In this document: positions 8,256 to 16,579 of the stretch, in pieces | Layout: every line of letters begins with the position of its first letter | Numbering within the stretch: position 1 is the first letter of the stretch | Assembly: GCF_042688385.1 (NCBI RefSeq) | Contig: NZ_JBHUPY010000011.1 | Coordinates: 185,550 to 249,549, forward strand | Reading direction: 5' to 3' | From: Herpetosiphon sp042688385 | GTDB taxonomy: Bacteria > Chloroflexota > Chloroflexia > Chloroflexales > Herpetosiphonaceae | DNA: 64,000 nucleotides | Program-made: the position numbers and the translations under genes | Notes under the pieces: model-generated | Told to the model about the DNA's origin: nothing | Database searches by the model: none | The model's input: the letters and a program-made list of their open reading frames with translations, nothing else

Positions 8256-10232
8256 ATGCACAAGCAATCAGCCCGATTAATCAGTTTTGGCCTTTTGATC
8301 GTTGCCCTTGGCTTACGCTTCTTCCGCCTAAGCAGCCAAAGTTTGTGGCTCGACGAGGGCGGTACGTGGAGCGAAGCTACTGGTCGGTCTTGGCCCAGCT
8401 TATTCGGCGATCTGTTAAGCCCACGCCAGAGCTACCCGCTCTATCACTTGCTGATCAAGGCTTGGGTAAGCATCTTTGGCGATAGTGAATTGGCGTTGCG
8501 TGCGCCTTCAGCCATTGCTGGAGCTTTGGCGGTCGGGTTGCTCTATCACTTTGCGGCGCGCTTGAGCACACCCACCGTCGCATGGGTTGCGGCTGGGCTG
8601 CTGGCAATTAATCCTTTTGGCTTGTGGCAAAGCCAAGATGCCAAAGTCTATAGCATGTTAATGGCGGCGGTGTTGTGGTCAAATTTGCGCTTGCTCGATC
8701 TGCTTGATCAGCTTCAGAAGCGGAATGTTTGGCTGTGGTTGGCCAGCGTGGTGCTGTGTCTCAGTTTGCATCGTTTGGCATTATTGCAAGTTTTGGGGCA
8801 AGTTTTGGTTTTGGCGCTCCATTTCAGGCAAACCGCTTGGCAAAAGTGGTTCTGGCTTGGCTTTGGCTTGCTGAGCCTTGGCTTTGTGGTTGGCATTCGT
8901 TTTGGCCTGCGCCAAGACCCAAATGCACCACCGATTGGCCGCACAATTGGCGTGCTGCAAGCGGCATGGCTGTTGCTAGGCCGCCTCAGTTTTGATCGCT
9001 CAAGCAGCGATTTGGCTTGGCGCTTGTTGCCAGTGGGCTTGGCACTCGCCAGCGGCTTATGGCTCACATGGAGGCATCCACGGCGAAACATCATCTTAAG
9101 CTTGTGGCTTTTACCTGTGCTGCTGTTTTTGGCGGTGCTTGGGGCTGGCTCGCCGCTCTACGAGCCACGCTACCTCAGTTTTAGCTTGCCGCTATTTTGC
9201 TTGATGTTGGCGCTTGGTTTGGCCGGAATTGCCCAACAACGCTGGCTCAACACGGCGAGCCTCGGGGCAATCGTTGGCTTAAGCGCGTGGTTGGTGTTTC
9301 AGCAGCCTTATGGCATTTGGAGCGGCAACGCCGTCAAGGAAGATTACCGCGGGGCGCTGCAAAGTCTGGCTGAGCATGTCGCCCCTGATGATGTGATTAT
9401 CGTGCAGCCGCCCTATATTGCCACTTTGTATAACTATTATGCCAGCCGCGTTACGCCCGATGCCTTGCCTGTGGCCCGTGGCTTTGGCCGCATCGGGGCA
9501 ATTGGCTACGATCAAGGCGAGTTTGATAATGATTATGCGGCGCTGTTGGCTGGCAAACGCCGTGGTTGGCTGCTGATTGCCCCTGAAAATGCCAAAGCGA
9601 TCGATCCGCCCAACCCGCAATATCCCCAAGATGATATGGGCAAGGTTGGAATTAATTTTCTGACCGCTGATTTAAACGACAAATGGCGTTGCACCGATCT
9701 GCCATATTGGGAATTTAATGCGCTACGGATTTTGTGCCAAAGCTTTCCCCGCCCAATGCAAGTGGAGAATTTGGCCTTAGTTGGCACGTGGCCAATTCCC
9801 GCTTCGGCCACAGCCACGTGGAATAACAGCCTACAACTCGAAGGCTATCAATTTCAGGCTTGGCCTGCTGGCTATCAGGCGGGCGGCACGTTGCCGGTGC
9901 AATTGGCGTGGCGCACCAGCAGCGCTTTAACCAACGATTATCGCTTGTTCATTCATTTGGTGCCAGCCTTGGGCGCGCCAGTTGCCGCCCAAGTCGATAC
10001 CATGCCCTTGAATGGCGGGCTGCCCACCAGTCGCTGGCAAGCCAACCAAGCAATTCATGATCAAGTGGCAGTACCCTTGCCCAAAACCATGGCCAAAGGT
10101 CGCTATTTAGTTGTGCTTGGCTGGTATAATCCGACGATTACTGAGACTGAGGCTCAGCGCTTGCCCGTAACTGCCAGCACTGCCCAGCATGGAGCCAATT
10201 ACATCGAATTAGGCACAGTTGAGATTGAGTAG
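8256..10232 (+). CDS. GT-C membrane glycosyltransferase (PMT/ArnT-like, GT39/83 type)
   Basis: A 658-residue multispanning protein. After the first membrane helix comes SLWLDEGGTWSEATG, an acidic first-loop motif typical of GT-C enzymes that use lipid-linked sugar donors. SPLYEPRYLSFSLPLFCLML and LYHLLIKAWVSIFGDSE are further family hallmarks. About 8-10 membrane segments fill residues 10-350; a soluble extracytoplasmic beta-rich domain forms the C-terminal 300 residues. The ATG at 8256 is chosen over an upstream TTG (8232) on weak ribosome-site evidence. Acceptor (glycan, lipid or protein) is unknown. Repeat A begins four bases after the stop. Confidence 0.75.
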   Translation: MHKQSARLISFGLLIVALGLRFFRLSSQSLWLDEGGTWSEATGRSWPSLFGDLLSPRQSYPLYHLLIKAWVSIFGDSELALRAPSAIAGALAVGLLYHFAARLSTPTVAWVAAGLLAINPFGLWQSQDAKVYSMLMAAVLWSNLRLLDLLDQLQKRNVWLWLASVVLCLSLHRLALLQVLGQVLVLALHFRQTAWQKWFWLGFGLLSLGFVVGIRFGLRQDPNAPPIGRTIGVLQAAWLLLGRLSFDRSSSDLAWRLLPVGLALASGLWLTWRHPRRNIILSLWLLPVLLFLAVLGAGSPLYEPRYLSFSLPLFCLMLALGLAGIAQQRWLNTASLGAIVGLSAWLVFQQPYGIWSGNAVKEDYRGALQSLAEHVAPDDVIIVQPPYIATLYNYYASRVTPDALPVARGFGRIGAIGYDQGEFDNDYAALLAGKRRGWLLIAPENAKAIDPPNPQYPQDDMGKVGINFLTADLNDKWRCTDLPYWEFNALRILCQSFPRPMQVENLALVGTWPIPASATATWNNSLQLEGYQFQAWPAGYQAGGTLPVQLAWRTSSALTNDYRLFIHLVPALGAPVAAQVDTMPLNGGLPTSRWQANQAIHDQVAVPLPKTMAKGRYLVVLGWYNPTITETEAQRLPVTASTAQHGANYIELGTVEIE

Positions 10233-10236
10233 AATT

Positions 10237-10366
10237 CCCTCACCCCCCCAGCCCCCTCTCCCACTAGACGCGGGCGAGGGGGAGCACCCATTTTACCAAG
10301 GATTTTTGCAAGAACCACGGCTTAAAGCCCCTCGCCCGTTGGACGGGAGAGGGGTTGAGGTGAGGG
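10237..10366 (-). repeat. Dispersed repeat A, copy 2 (inverted)
   Basis: It starts with CCCTCACCCCCCCAGCCCCC and ends with GGGGTTGAGGTGAGGGA, so its orientation is opposite to the copy at 6822. It lies between a stop codon and a tRNA promoter. Confidence 0.85.
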
Positions 10367-10378
10367 AAATCCTCGCAT

Positions 10379-10407
10379 TTGCAATTTTCCAACAGCTATG
10401 CTATACT
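10379..10407 (+). promoter_or_regulatory. Promoter of the tRNA-Leu/tRNA-Gly unit
   Basis: TTGCAA (10379-10384), 17-bp spacer, TATACT (10402-10407), 12 bp before the first tRNA base. Confidence 0.65.
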
Positions 10408-10419
10408 CCTCCTCGCTAC

Positions 10420-10500
10420 GGGGACGTGGCGGAATTGGCAGACGCGCTTGCCTTAGGAGCAAGTGTCCTAGACGTGAGAGTTCGAGTCTCTCCGTCCCCA
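10420..10500 (+). tRNA. tRNA-Leu (anticodon TAG)
   Basis: A class II tRNA with a long variable arm. The 7-bp acceptor stem GGGGACG/CGTCCCC, anticodon arm CTTGC-CTTAGGA-GCAAG (anticodon TAG, reading CUN codons), T arm with GTTCGAGTC, and an encoded CCA at 10501-10503 are all visible. Confidence 0.97.
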
Positions 10501-10525
10501 CCAACCACATCCTCACAACTAAATC

Positions 10526-10601
<76 letters not shown>

Positions 10602-10607
10602 CACAGT

Positions 10608-10634
10608 CAGCGCCTTCGGGCGCTGCATTGTTTT
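10608..10634 (+). terminator. Rho-independent terminator of the tRNA unit
   Basis: CAGCGCC-TTCG-GGCGCTG hairpin with a UUCG tetraloop, followed by CATTGTTTT. Confidence 0.85.
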
Positions 10635-10696
10635 AAGCCTCATTCCACCGTATAATAACCCCAGAATTTGCTCTGCCTAGTGTGAGGAAACCGCTC

Positions 10697-10918
10697 ATGA
10701 AATTCGTTTTCGGCCTAATTGTCGGCGTTGGTGCTGGCTTGGCAGCCTCATTTGTGCTGGCCAACCGCGATGAAGAAGAAGGCGCGTTGGGTTCGCTCCA
10801 AGTCAACGTCAAAAGTGCCATCGCCTCGGCCAAAGCCGCCGTGGTTCAACGGGAAAAAGAGCTTTGGACTGAATTCCACGAACGTGTGCCAGCCCCTGAT
10901 CAAACAACGATTGCCTAG
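10697..10918 (+). CDS. Small single-span membrane protein, YtxH-like
   Basis: A 73-residue protein. The N-terminal hydrophobic helix MKFVFGLIVGVGAGLAASFV is glycine-rich and is followed by an acidic turn and an amphipathic helix, the general plan of YtxH-type proteins. The ATG at 10697 has GAGGA eight bases upstream; a GTG at 10682 would add five residues without a better site. It lies 11 bp before cinA and is probably co-transcribed. Function unknown. Confidence 0.65.
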   Translation: MKFVFGLIVGVGAGLAASFVLANRDEEEGALGSLQVNVKSAIASAKAAVVQREKELWTEFHERVPAPDQTTIA

Positions 10919-10929
10919 CGAGTAGCACA

Positions 10930-12108
10930 ATGCAAGCTGAATTAATTGCAATCGGCACCGAATTGACCCTCGGCACAACCGTCGATACCAATAGCGCTTG
11001 GTTGGCGCGAACGCTCGCTACCGTTGGGGTTGAAGTGCAACGAGTCACCTTGGTTGCCGACGACATTGGCGCAATCACCGAGGTCATCGCGGCGGCATGG
11101 CAACGTAGCTCGTTGGTGCTGTGCACTGGTGGGCTTGGCCCAACCGCCGACGATCTAACCCGCGAAGCCGTTGCCCAAGCCACCAAACGCCCCTTGGAGT
11201 TTCACCAAGAGCTGTTTGCTGGCATCGAAGCGCGCTTCCGCTCGTTTGGGCGCACGATGAGCGAGAGCAATCGCCAACAAGCCTTTGTGCCGATGGGCGC
11301 GCGGCCTGTGCCCAATGCTCGTGGCACGGCACCATCATTCATCATCGACGAAGGCGCACGCGCGTTGATGGTCTTTCCTGGCGTACCAAGCGAGATGAAG
11401 TTTCTGGTTGAAACTGAATTATTGCCCTTCTTGCGCAACGAGCGTGGCCTAAAATCGGTTTTGTTGGTGCGTTCGATCTGGCTGAGTGGCACAAGCGAGG
11501 CTGAAGCTGGCGAGCTTATCGCCGATCTAATGCAAGCGGCCTATCCAACGGTTGGGATTTCGGCCAAAGCCGCCCAATACGAGGTGCGAATTTCGGCTCA
11601 TGGCGAAGATCCGGCCCAAGTTGAGGCCGATATTGAAGCCTGCGCTGCCGAAGTTTCGCGTCGCCTTGAGCGCTTTTTGATGGATCGCGATGGCTTGGCA
11701 GCGCATGTATTGCGCCGGTTGCAACAACAATCAGCTAGTTTGGCAATTTACGAAGGCTTGCGCGGCGCACCAATCTACAATGGGCTGCGTTCGGCCAAGC
11801 CCGATTTGGCCCAAGCTTTGCGCGGCGTAACCATCCACCCACTCGATCAAGCGGTTGATCGCGAAGCAGCAGAATCGTTGGCAATTGCCGGGGCCAATAC
11901 GGTACGCAACAGTTGGCAAGCAAGCTATGGCATTGCAGCAGTGCCAGCCCAAATTGGGGCCGATGGCTTTACCGATGTGTGCATTGTGTTGGTGGGCAAA
12001 GATTTGCAACGCAGCTTTACCCGACGGGTTGAGTTGAAAAGCGACGATGCTTTAGGCTTTATCACCACTGCGGCGCTTGATCTGATTCGCCGTAGCTTGG
12101 AAGCCTAG
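10930..12108 (+). CDS. cinA: CinA family protein with degenerate C-terminal amidohydrolase domain
   Basis: A 392-residue CinA. The N-terminal MoaB/MogA-like domain is well conserved (AIGTELTLGTTVDTNSAWLA, CTGGLGPTADDLTREAVA, VFPGVPSEMKFLVE) and in characterised homologues hydrolyses ADP-ribose or nucleotide pyrophosphates. The C-terminal half aligns in length with the PncC nicotinamide-mononucleotide deamidase domain, but the usual AESCTGG motif is replaced by ASLAIYEGLRGAPIYNG, so that activity is probably lost. It sits between the small membrane protein and another membrane gene, 13 bp upstream of the latter's start. Confidence 0.88.
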   Translation: MQAELIAIGTELTLGTTVDTNSAWLARTLATVGVEVQRVTLVADDIGAITEVIAAAWQRSSLVLCTGGLGPTADDLTREAVAQATKRPLEFHQELFAGIEARFRSFGRTMSESNRQQAFVPMGARPVPNARGTAPSFIIDEGARALMVFPGVPSEMKFLVETELLPFLRNERGLKSVLLVRSIWLSGTSEAEAGELIADLMQAAYPTVGISAKAAQYEVRISAHGEDPAQVEADIEACAAEVSRRLERFLMDRDGLAAHVLRRLQQQSASLAIYEGLRGAPIYNGLRSAKPDLAQALRGVTIHPLDQAVDREAAESLAIAGANTVRNSWQASYGIAAVPAQIGADGFTDVCIVLVGKDLQRSFTRRVELKSDDALGFITTAALDLIRRSLEA

Positions 12109-12121
12109 CGAAGGAGTGCCA

Positions 12122-12880
12122 GTGGCAGCCGAAGAACAATTTCAGCCCTTGCGAGCTTTACAAACCGCCTTGCGTACTGTTTGGAGCGACCGTTTATGGT
12201 TGCCCAAGGTTGCGCTTGGCGGGTTGCTTGGCTCAACGATCATTGGGGTTATTTGGCCGCAAGGGTTAGTGATTGAGCACCTCGATAATAGTTCGCGGGG
12301 CTATCGGCTGCCACTGCCTGCATGGCGACAATTCGGCGATAAAGCGGTGATGGGTTTGTTGGCAACGGTGATGGATTTTGTCTATTTCGTGTTTCCGCAA
12401 CTGGTTGCCGCCGTGTTTTTGTTTTGTGCGATTGTGCCATTTATCGTTGGCGATAATAATACGATTGCCACCAGCCTCACCTTCATCATTCTTGGCACGC
12501 TGTTTGGTGTAAGCTTCTTAGGCAGTTTTTCGCCTGTTAGCAAGCTCTTTTTTGCTCGCGATGGCGCGGTGGAAAAAGCTCTAGGTCGGGCAAGCCTGCG
12601 GCGGGCGCTTGGCAATAATGGGCGTTGGATTTACCTCCAAGCGCGCTTGGTTACTTTGCCAATTTATCTGCCAGCGCTAGGAGCTGGGTGGTGGTTCTGG
12701 CAACTTACGCATATTCCGGCAGTGGCGGTGTGGTGGCTCTTGGCAGCCTTGTGGCTGTTGATGAGTTGTTTATTTTGGGCCTGGCTGGTTGTGGCCCAAG
12801 TCTATTTTGAGGCCGACCAAATTGTGGCAGATCGAGAGATCGAGCAGCGTTTAGCTGAACGTAAACGGGCTATCAGCTAG
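12122..12880 (+). CDS. Hypothetical integral membrane protein
   Basis: A 252-residue protein with four or five predicted membrane segments (for example YFVFPQLVAAVFLFCAIVPF, then LTFIILGTLFGVSFLGSF, and two near the C-terminus). It ends with a charged helix (VADREIEQRLAERKRAIS). GTG at 12122 is favoured over GTG at 12116 because AAGGAG at 12111-12116 would otherwise overlap the start. It belongs to a three-gene run with cinA and the next gene. No known family recognised. Confidence 0.7.
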   Translation: MAAEEQFQPLRALQTALRTVWSDRLWLPKVALGGLLGSTIIGVIWPQGLVIEHLDNSSRGYRLPLPAWRQFGDKAVMGLLATVMDFVYFVFPQLVAAVFLFCAIVPFIVGDNNTIATSLTFIILGTLFGVSFLGSFSPVSKLFFARDGAVEKALGRASLRRALGNNGRWIYLQARLVTLPIYLPALGAGWWFWQLTHIPAVAVWWLLAALWLLMSCLFWAWLVVAQVYFEADQIVADREIEQRLAERKRAIS

Positions 12881-12907
12881 CAAACTTCCATCACCTAGGT
12901 GGTTGTT

Positions 12908-13573
12908 ATGGAACGAGCACGGATTTTACGCTGGCGCTTAGAGCAGCAGATCGAACGGATTCGCCAAACCGAAAGCGATTTGCAAAGCCGCGCCACCGCT
13001 CGCCTTGTGCGCCCACTGATTGAACTACATCTACCCCACTTTATGCAAGCGCTGGGAGCTACCCAGCTTGAGCATTGCACGGAAATTCCCCATGCGAAAA
13101 TTCAGGCCGATCGCTATTCGGTGATTGTGCCAATCATCGTGCGCGACCACCTCACCAGCAAAGTTTTTCAACTGCAACCACTAATCGGCACGTTTGTGCT
13201 GGCAATTCATGGCAATACGCTGGAGTTTCGGCTGGTTTGCAAGGCAGTGCGCTATCGCAATCGCTTTGTTGGCGATGCCAAAACTGGCGAGTGGTTGGCT
13301 CCAGGCGAATATGTCGAAGAGCATCGTTTAGCGCTGGTTGAGGTCGATTTGGCAACTCCTGAGCTAGCAGTCAAGCAGCTTTTTGATCAAGCCATGCGCT
13401 TAATTCCCCAAATTCTGCACTGGACGAGCCGCGCAGCCAAGGCCCAGCAACGCTATCGCTGGTATCAAGTTGGCCGTGGCGTGGCCTTTAATCTGGCCTT
13501 GCTAGGCTATATTCTGGCCTTGCTGTTCATTTTAATCGGCAGCTTACTGAGTATGGGTAGTGGGTTTCCGTAA
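12908..13573 (+). CDS. Hypothetical protein with C-terminal membrane anchor
   Basis: A 221-residue protein. The first ~170 residues are soluble with an N-terminal basic coiled-coil-like helix (RARILRWRLEQQIERIRQTE). The last 30 form one hydrophobic helix (GVAFNLALLGYILALLFILI) ending close to the C-terminus, suggesting a tail-anchored cytoplasmic protein. AGGTGG lies 5 bp before the ATG at 12908. No family recognised. It closes the cinA gene run; a long repeat-filled spacer follows. Confidence 0.65.
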   Translation: MERARILRWRLEQQIERIRQTESDLQSRATARLVRPLIELHLPHFMQALGATQLEHCTEIPHAKIQADRYSVIVPIIVRDHLTSKVFQLQPLIGTFVLAIHGNTLEFRLVCKAVRYRNRFVGDAKTGEWLAPGEYVEEHRLALVEVDLATPELAVKQLFDQAMRLIPQILHWTSRAAKAQQRYRWYQVGRGVAFNLALLGYILALLFILIGSLLSMGSGFP

Positions 13574-14000
13574 ATAGAAGGATGAAGGATGAAGGATGAA
13601 GGATGAAGAACATAGAGCATAGAACATAGAGCATAGATGGGGATCGGTTGTTGGGGGCTGGGGATCAGGTTTCAGGGATCAGGCTATAGGCTATGGGTCA
13701 GCAAGAATGTAATCCTAAAAATCTGTGCCAATCTGTGGCAAAAAATACATCTTCGTGCAATTCGTGGCGAAAACTCAACGCAGAGGCGCAGAGGGCGTAA
13801 GGATGAATTATGAGGGATGAGGGATGAACGCAAAAGCCAATAGCCTATAGCCTATAGCCTAAAAATCTGTGGCGAAAAAATATATCTTCGTGCAATTCGT
13901 GGCTCAAAACTTAACCTTTGCGCTCTTCGTGCCCTTCGCGGTTTCCCTGCTTCGTGGCCCTTCGTGTCCTTCGTGGTTTCCCTGCTTGACATTTAACCAC
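13574..14000. repeat. Degenerate short-repeat spacer
   Basis: About 430 bp without genes. It begins with four tandem GGATGAA units (about 13580-13606), then runs through modules seen in other spacers of this window: agcatagaacatagagc, aatctgtgccaatctgtggc, cttcgtgcaattcgtggc, cgcagaggcgcagagg, cctatagcctatagcct and cttcgtgtccttcgtggtttc. Each module recurs around 20433-21193, 33300-33740, 53676-54060 and 63420-63900. Confidence 0.7.
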
Positions 14001-14015
14001 AATCAACTTTATACT
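13986..14015 (+). promoter_or_regulatory. Promoter of the metalloregulator gene
   Basis: Perfect TTGACA (13986-13991), 18-bp spacer, TATACT (14010-14015). The regulator palindrome begins at the last base of the -10 box, so the bound regulator would block its own promoter. Confidence 0.75.
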
Positions 14016-14029
14016 TAGGTAGTACCTAA
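14015..14029. promoter_or_regulatory. Probable metalloregulator operator, autoregulatory site
   Basis: Perfect inverted repeat TTAGGTA-G-TACCTAA overlapping the -10 box and start region. DtxR/IdeR/MntR proteins bind palindromes of the TTAGG-N-CCTAA type. A closely related palindrome lies at 14744-14759. Confidence 0.7.
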
Positions 14030-14049
14030 ATGAAAGGATTAGTGAGCTT

Positions 14050-14721
14050 ATGCGAATTACGGCAGGCGTGCAAGATTATGTCAAAGCGATTTATACCCTG
14101 CAACAAGAGGAAGCGCCTGTCTCCAACGGTCGGCTGGCTAGTTATTTTGGCTTTAGTGCGCCCACCATCACCGAGATGGTCAAAAAACTCGAAAATTTGG
14201 AATTGGTCGATTATCAAGCGCGCTCTGGCGTGCGCCTAACCGAAATCGGCGAGAAAATTGCACTTGAGATGATTCGCCATCATCGGCTGCTTGAACTTTA
14301 TTTAGTGCAAGCGCTTGGGATGTCGTGGGATGAAGTGCACGACGAGGCTGAAGTGTTGGAGCATGTGCTTTCGGAAGCACTCGAAGAACGGATTGCCGAA
14401 TATTTGGGTCATCCCCAATTTGATCCGCATGGTTCGCCAATTCCGGCCCGCGACGGTAGCATTCCGCAGCGCGATTCTTGCTCATTAACCTTATTAGAGC
14501 TTAACCAAATTGCCCGCATCGTCGAAGTTGAAGATCGCGATGCAGCGCGCTTGCGCTATTTGGCTGATCTTGGCTTAACGCCCAACAGCATTGTGATGAT
14601 TGTGGCCCGCGCCCCGTTTGACGGCCCCTTAACCTTGAACGTGGGCGAGCAGCAAACCCAACAGGTGCTCGACTCGCGCTTAGCAACCAGAATTCAAGTT
14701 CAAATAGAGCGTTCAATTTAG
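14050..14721 (+). CDS. DtxR/MntR-family metal-dependent transcriptional regulator
   Basis: A 223-residue regulator. The N-terminal winged helix (DYVKAIYTLQQ, then GFSAPTITEMVKKLENLELV) and the helical metal-binding dimer domain (MIRHHRLLELYLVQALGMSW, then DEAEVLEHVLSE) are typical of the family. A C-terminal FeoA/SH3-like domain follows (about 150-223), as in DtxR, IdeR and the long MntR forms. It precedes a metal ABC importer and has matching palindromes at its own promoter and at the transporter's, so it most likely represses uptake when Mn(II) (or Fe/Zn) is sufficient. The metal is not settled by sequence alone. Confidence 0.9.
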   Translation: MRITAGVQDYVKAIYTLQQEEAPVSNGRLASYFGFSAPTITEMVKKLENLELVDYQARSGVRLTEIGEKIALEMIRHHRLLELYLVQALGMSWDEVHDEAEVLEHVLSEALEERIAEYLGHPQFDPHGSPIPARDGSIPQRDSCSLTLLELNQIARIVEVEDRDAARLRYLADLGLTPNSIVMIVARAPFDGPLTLNVGEQQTQQVLDSRLATRIQVQIERSI

Positions 14722-14733
14722 CGCTCTTTTTTT
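14706..14733 (+). terminator. Terminator overlapping the regulator stop codon
   Basis: AGAGCG/CGCTCT hairpin around the TAG stop (14719-14721), followed by seven T. It separates the regulator transcript from the transporter operon. Confidence 0.75.
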
Positions 14734-14743
14734 AGTCAAAGCT

Positions 14744-14759
14744 TTTAGGCATGCCTAAA
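14744..14759. promoter_or_regulatory. Probable metalloregulator operator of the importer operon
   Basis: A perfect 16-bp palindrome, TTTAGGCATGCCTAAA, 33 bp before the lipoprotein ATG. It shares the TTAGG...CCTAA arms with 14015-14029. Confidence 0.75.
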
Positions 14760-14792
14760 TAGTTTGTTGTCTTATTAAAATGAGGTAGTTGT

Positions 14793-15710
14793 ATGCGACG
14801 AAAACAGCTTTTAGTGCTTCTCGTTCTGTTGCTGGTAAGTTGCGGCCCGAGCAGTTTTGCCCAACAAACCACACCAAATCCACCGATCAAAGTGGCAGCA
14901 ACGGTTGGCATGATCGCCGATGTGATTAAGCATGTTGGCGGTGAGCATGTCGAGGTGCTTGGCTTGATGGGGCCTGGCGTTGACCCGCATCTCTACAAGC
15001 CAAGCGTTGGCGATGTGCGGATTCTCGATGATGCTGAGATGGTGTTTTATGGTGGCTTGGAGCTTGAAGGCCGCATGACCGATATGCTCGAAAAGCTCAA
15101 TCGCCAAAAGCCCACGATTGCCGTCACCAGCAAGCTCGATCCAAGTCGCTTGCATTCAACCGGCAACGATTCCTACGACCCACATATTTGGTTTGATGTG
15201 CTGTTGTGGCGCGATACGATTGGTGTGATTGCCGAAACCTTGGCGAGCTACGATCCGGCGCATGCCGCCGATTACGAACGCAACGCCGCTGCCTATGCCC
15301 AAGAACTAACCGCGCTTGATCAAGAGATTCGCGAGCTGATTGCCAGCGTGCCAGCTTCAAGCCGCGTGCTGATTACAGCCCACGATGCCTTTGGTTATTT
15401 TGGTTCGGCCTATGGCTTTGAAGTGCGCGGCTTGCAAGGTTTGAGCACTGCCAGCGAAGCAGGCGCAGGCGATGTTCAGGGTTTGGCCGAATTTATTCAA
15501 ACCCGCCAGATCAAAGCTATCTTTGTGGAATCCAGCGTGCCGCAAACCACCATTAATGCAGTGCAGAAGGCTGTGCAATCGCGCGGCTGGAATGTGGCAA
15601 TCGGCGGCGAATTATTCTCCGATGCCATGGGCAACGCTGGCACTGAAGAAGGCACCTACATCGGCATGGTGCGCCATAACATCACAACAATTGTGAATGC
15701 GTTGAAGTAG
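14793..15710 (+). CDS. Metal ABC importer substrate-binding lipoprotein (ZnuA/TroA/MntC family)
   Basis: A 305-residue cluster A-I binding protein. The signal (LLVLLVLLLVSCGPS) has the lipobox VLLLVS-C. Metal ligands of the family are recognisable: His in VDPHLYKP, His in YDPHIWFD, a further His in ITAHDAFGYF, and acidic residues in FVESSVPQ and GELFSDAMG. The His-rich loop usual in zinc-specific ZnuA proteins is absent, which favours manganese. It is the first gene of a four-gene uptake operon. Confidence 0.9.
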   Translation: MRRKQLLVLLVLLLVSCGPSSFAQQTTPNPPIKVAATVGMIADVIKHVGGEHVEVLGLMGPGVDPHLYKPSVGDVRILDDAEMVFYGGLELEGRMTDMLEKLNRQKPTIAVTSKLDPSRLHSTGNDSYDPHIWFDVLLWRDTIGVIAETLASYDPAHAADYERNAAAYAQELTALDQEIRELIASVPASSRVLITAHDAFGYFGSAYGFEVRGLQGLSTASEAGAGDVQGLAEFIQTRQIKAIFVESSVPQTTINAVQKAVQSRGWNVAIGGELFSDAMGNAGTEEGTYIGMVRHNITTIVNALK

Positions 15711-15832
15711 TTACGAGGGAGCAGGATTCAGGGATCAAAGTTCAGTCGGAAATAGAGAAGAAAAGATGAAATAGCTATTAATCCTGACCCCTGATCCCTA
15801 ATCACTGACCCCTCATACAGGAGCCAAACATT

Positions 15833-16579
15833 ATGAACACAAATGCAAAACCGCTGGCAATTCACGACCTGACTGTGGCGTATCAAGATAAACCGGTCTT
15901 GTGGGATATTGATTTGAGCGTGCCAACCGGCGTGTTGGCGGCAATTGTCGGGCCAAACGGCGCTGGCAAATCGACTTTGATCAAAGCCACGCTTGGCTTG
16001 ATGCCAATCGCTGCTGGCACTGTCCAGATGTTTGGCCAGCCCTATGCCAAAGCCCGCCAAATGGTTGGCTATGTGCCACAACGCTCCAGCGTCGATTGGG
16101 ATTTTCCAACCAATGCCTTGGATGTGGTCTTGATGGGAACCTATGGCCAGCTTGGTTGGATCAAGCGGCCAAGCAAGGCCGACCGCGAATGGGCCTTGCA
16201 CTGTTTGGAGCAAGTCGCCATGGCCGATTTTGCCCAACGCCAAATTAGCCAACTCAGCGGCGGCCAGCAACAACGGGTCTTTTTGGCGCGGGCCTTGGCC
16301 CAACGCGCCCAGCTGTATCTGATGGATGAGCCATTTGTGGGCGTTGATGCAGTAACCGAACGCGCAATCATCAGCTTATTGCAACAACTACGCTCCGATG
16401 GCAAAACCGTAATTTGCGTGCACCACGACCTTGATTCAGCGCCAGAATATTTCGATTGGGTGGCCTTGCTGAATGTGCGTATGATCGCCGCAGGCCCCAT
16501 GAAAACCACTTGGACACCAGAAAATATCAGCCAAACCTATGGTGGCCGAACCCAAAACTTGATTCGAGGTGCTGCATGA
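15833..16579 (+). CDS. Metal ABC importer ATP-binding protein
   Basis: A 248-residue ATPase with Walker A GPNGAGKST, Q-loop in YVPQRSSVDWDFP, signature LSGGQQQR, Walker B LYLMDEPFVGVD and switch His in VCVHHDLD-like VIC-VHHD. The Q-loop YVPQRSSVDWDFP is characteristic of the manganese/zinc/iron ABC family. It overlaps the next permease gene by 4 bp (ATGA). The 120-bp gap before it contains degenerate repeat modules (ctgatccctaatcactgacccct) and ends in a CAGGAGCC ribosome site. Confidence 0.92.
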   Translation: MNTNAKPLAIHDLTVAYQDKPVLWDIDLSVPTGVLAAIVGPNGAGKSTLIKATLGLMPIAAGTVQMFGQPYAKARQMVGYVPQRSSVDWDFPTNALDVVLMGTYGQLGWIKRPSKADREWALHCLEQVAMADFAQRQISQLSGGQQQRVFLARALAQRAQLYLMDEPFVGVDAVTERAIISLLQQLRSDGKTVICVHHDLDSAPEYFDWVALLNVRMIAAGPMKTTWTPENISQTYGGRTQNLIRGAA

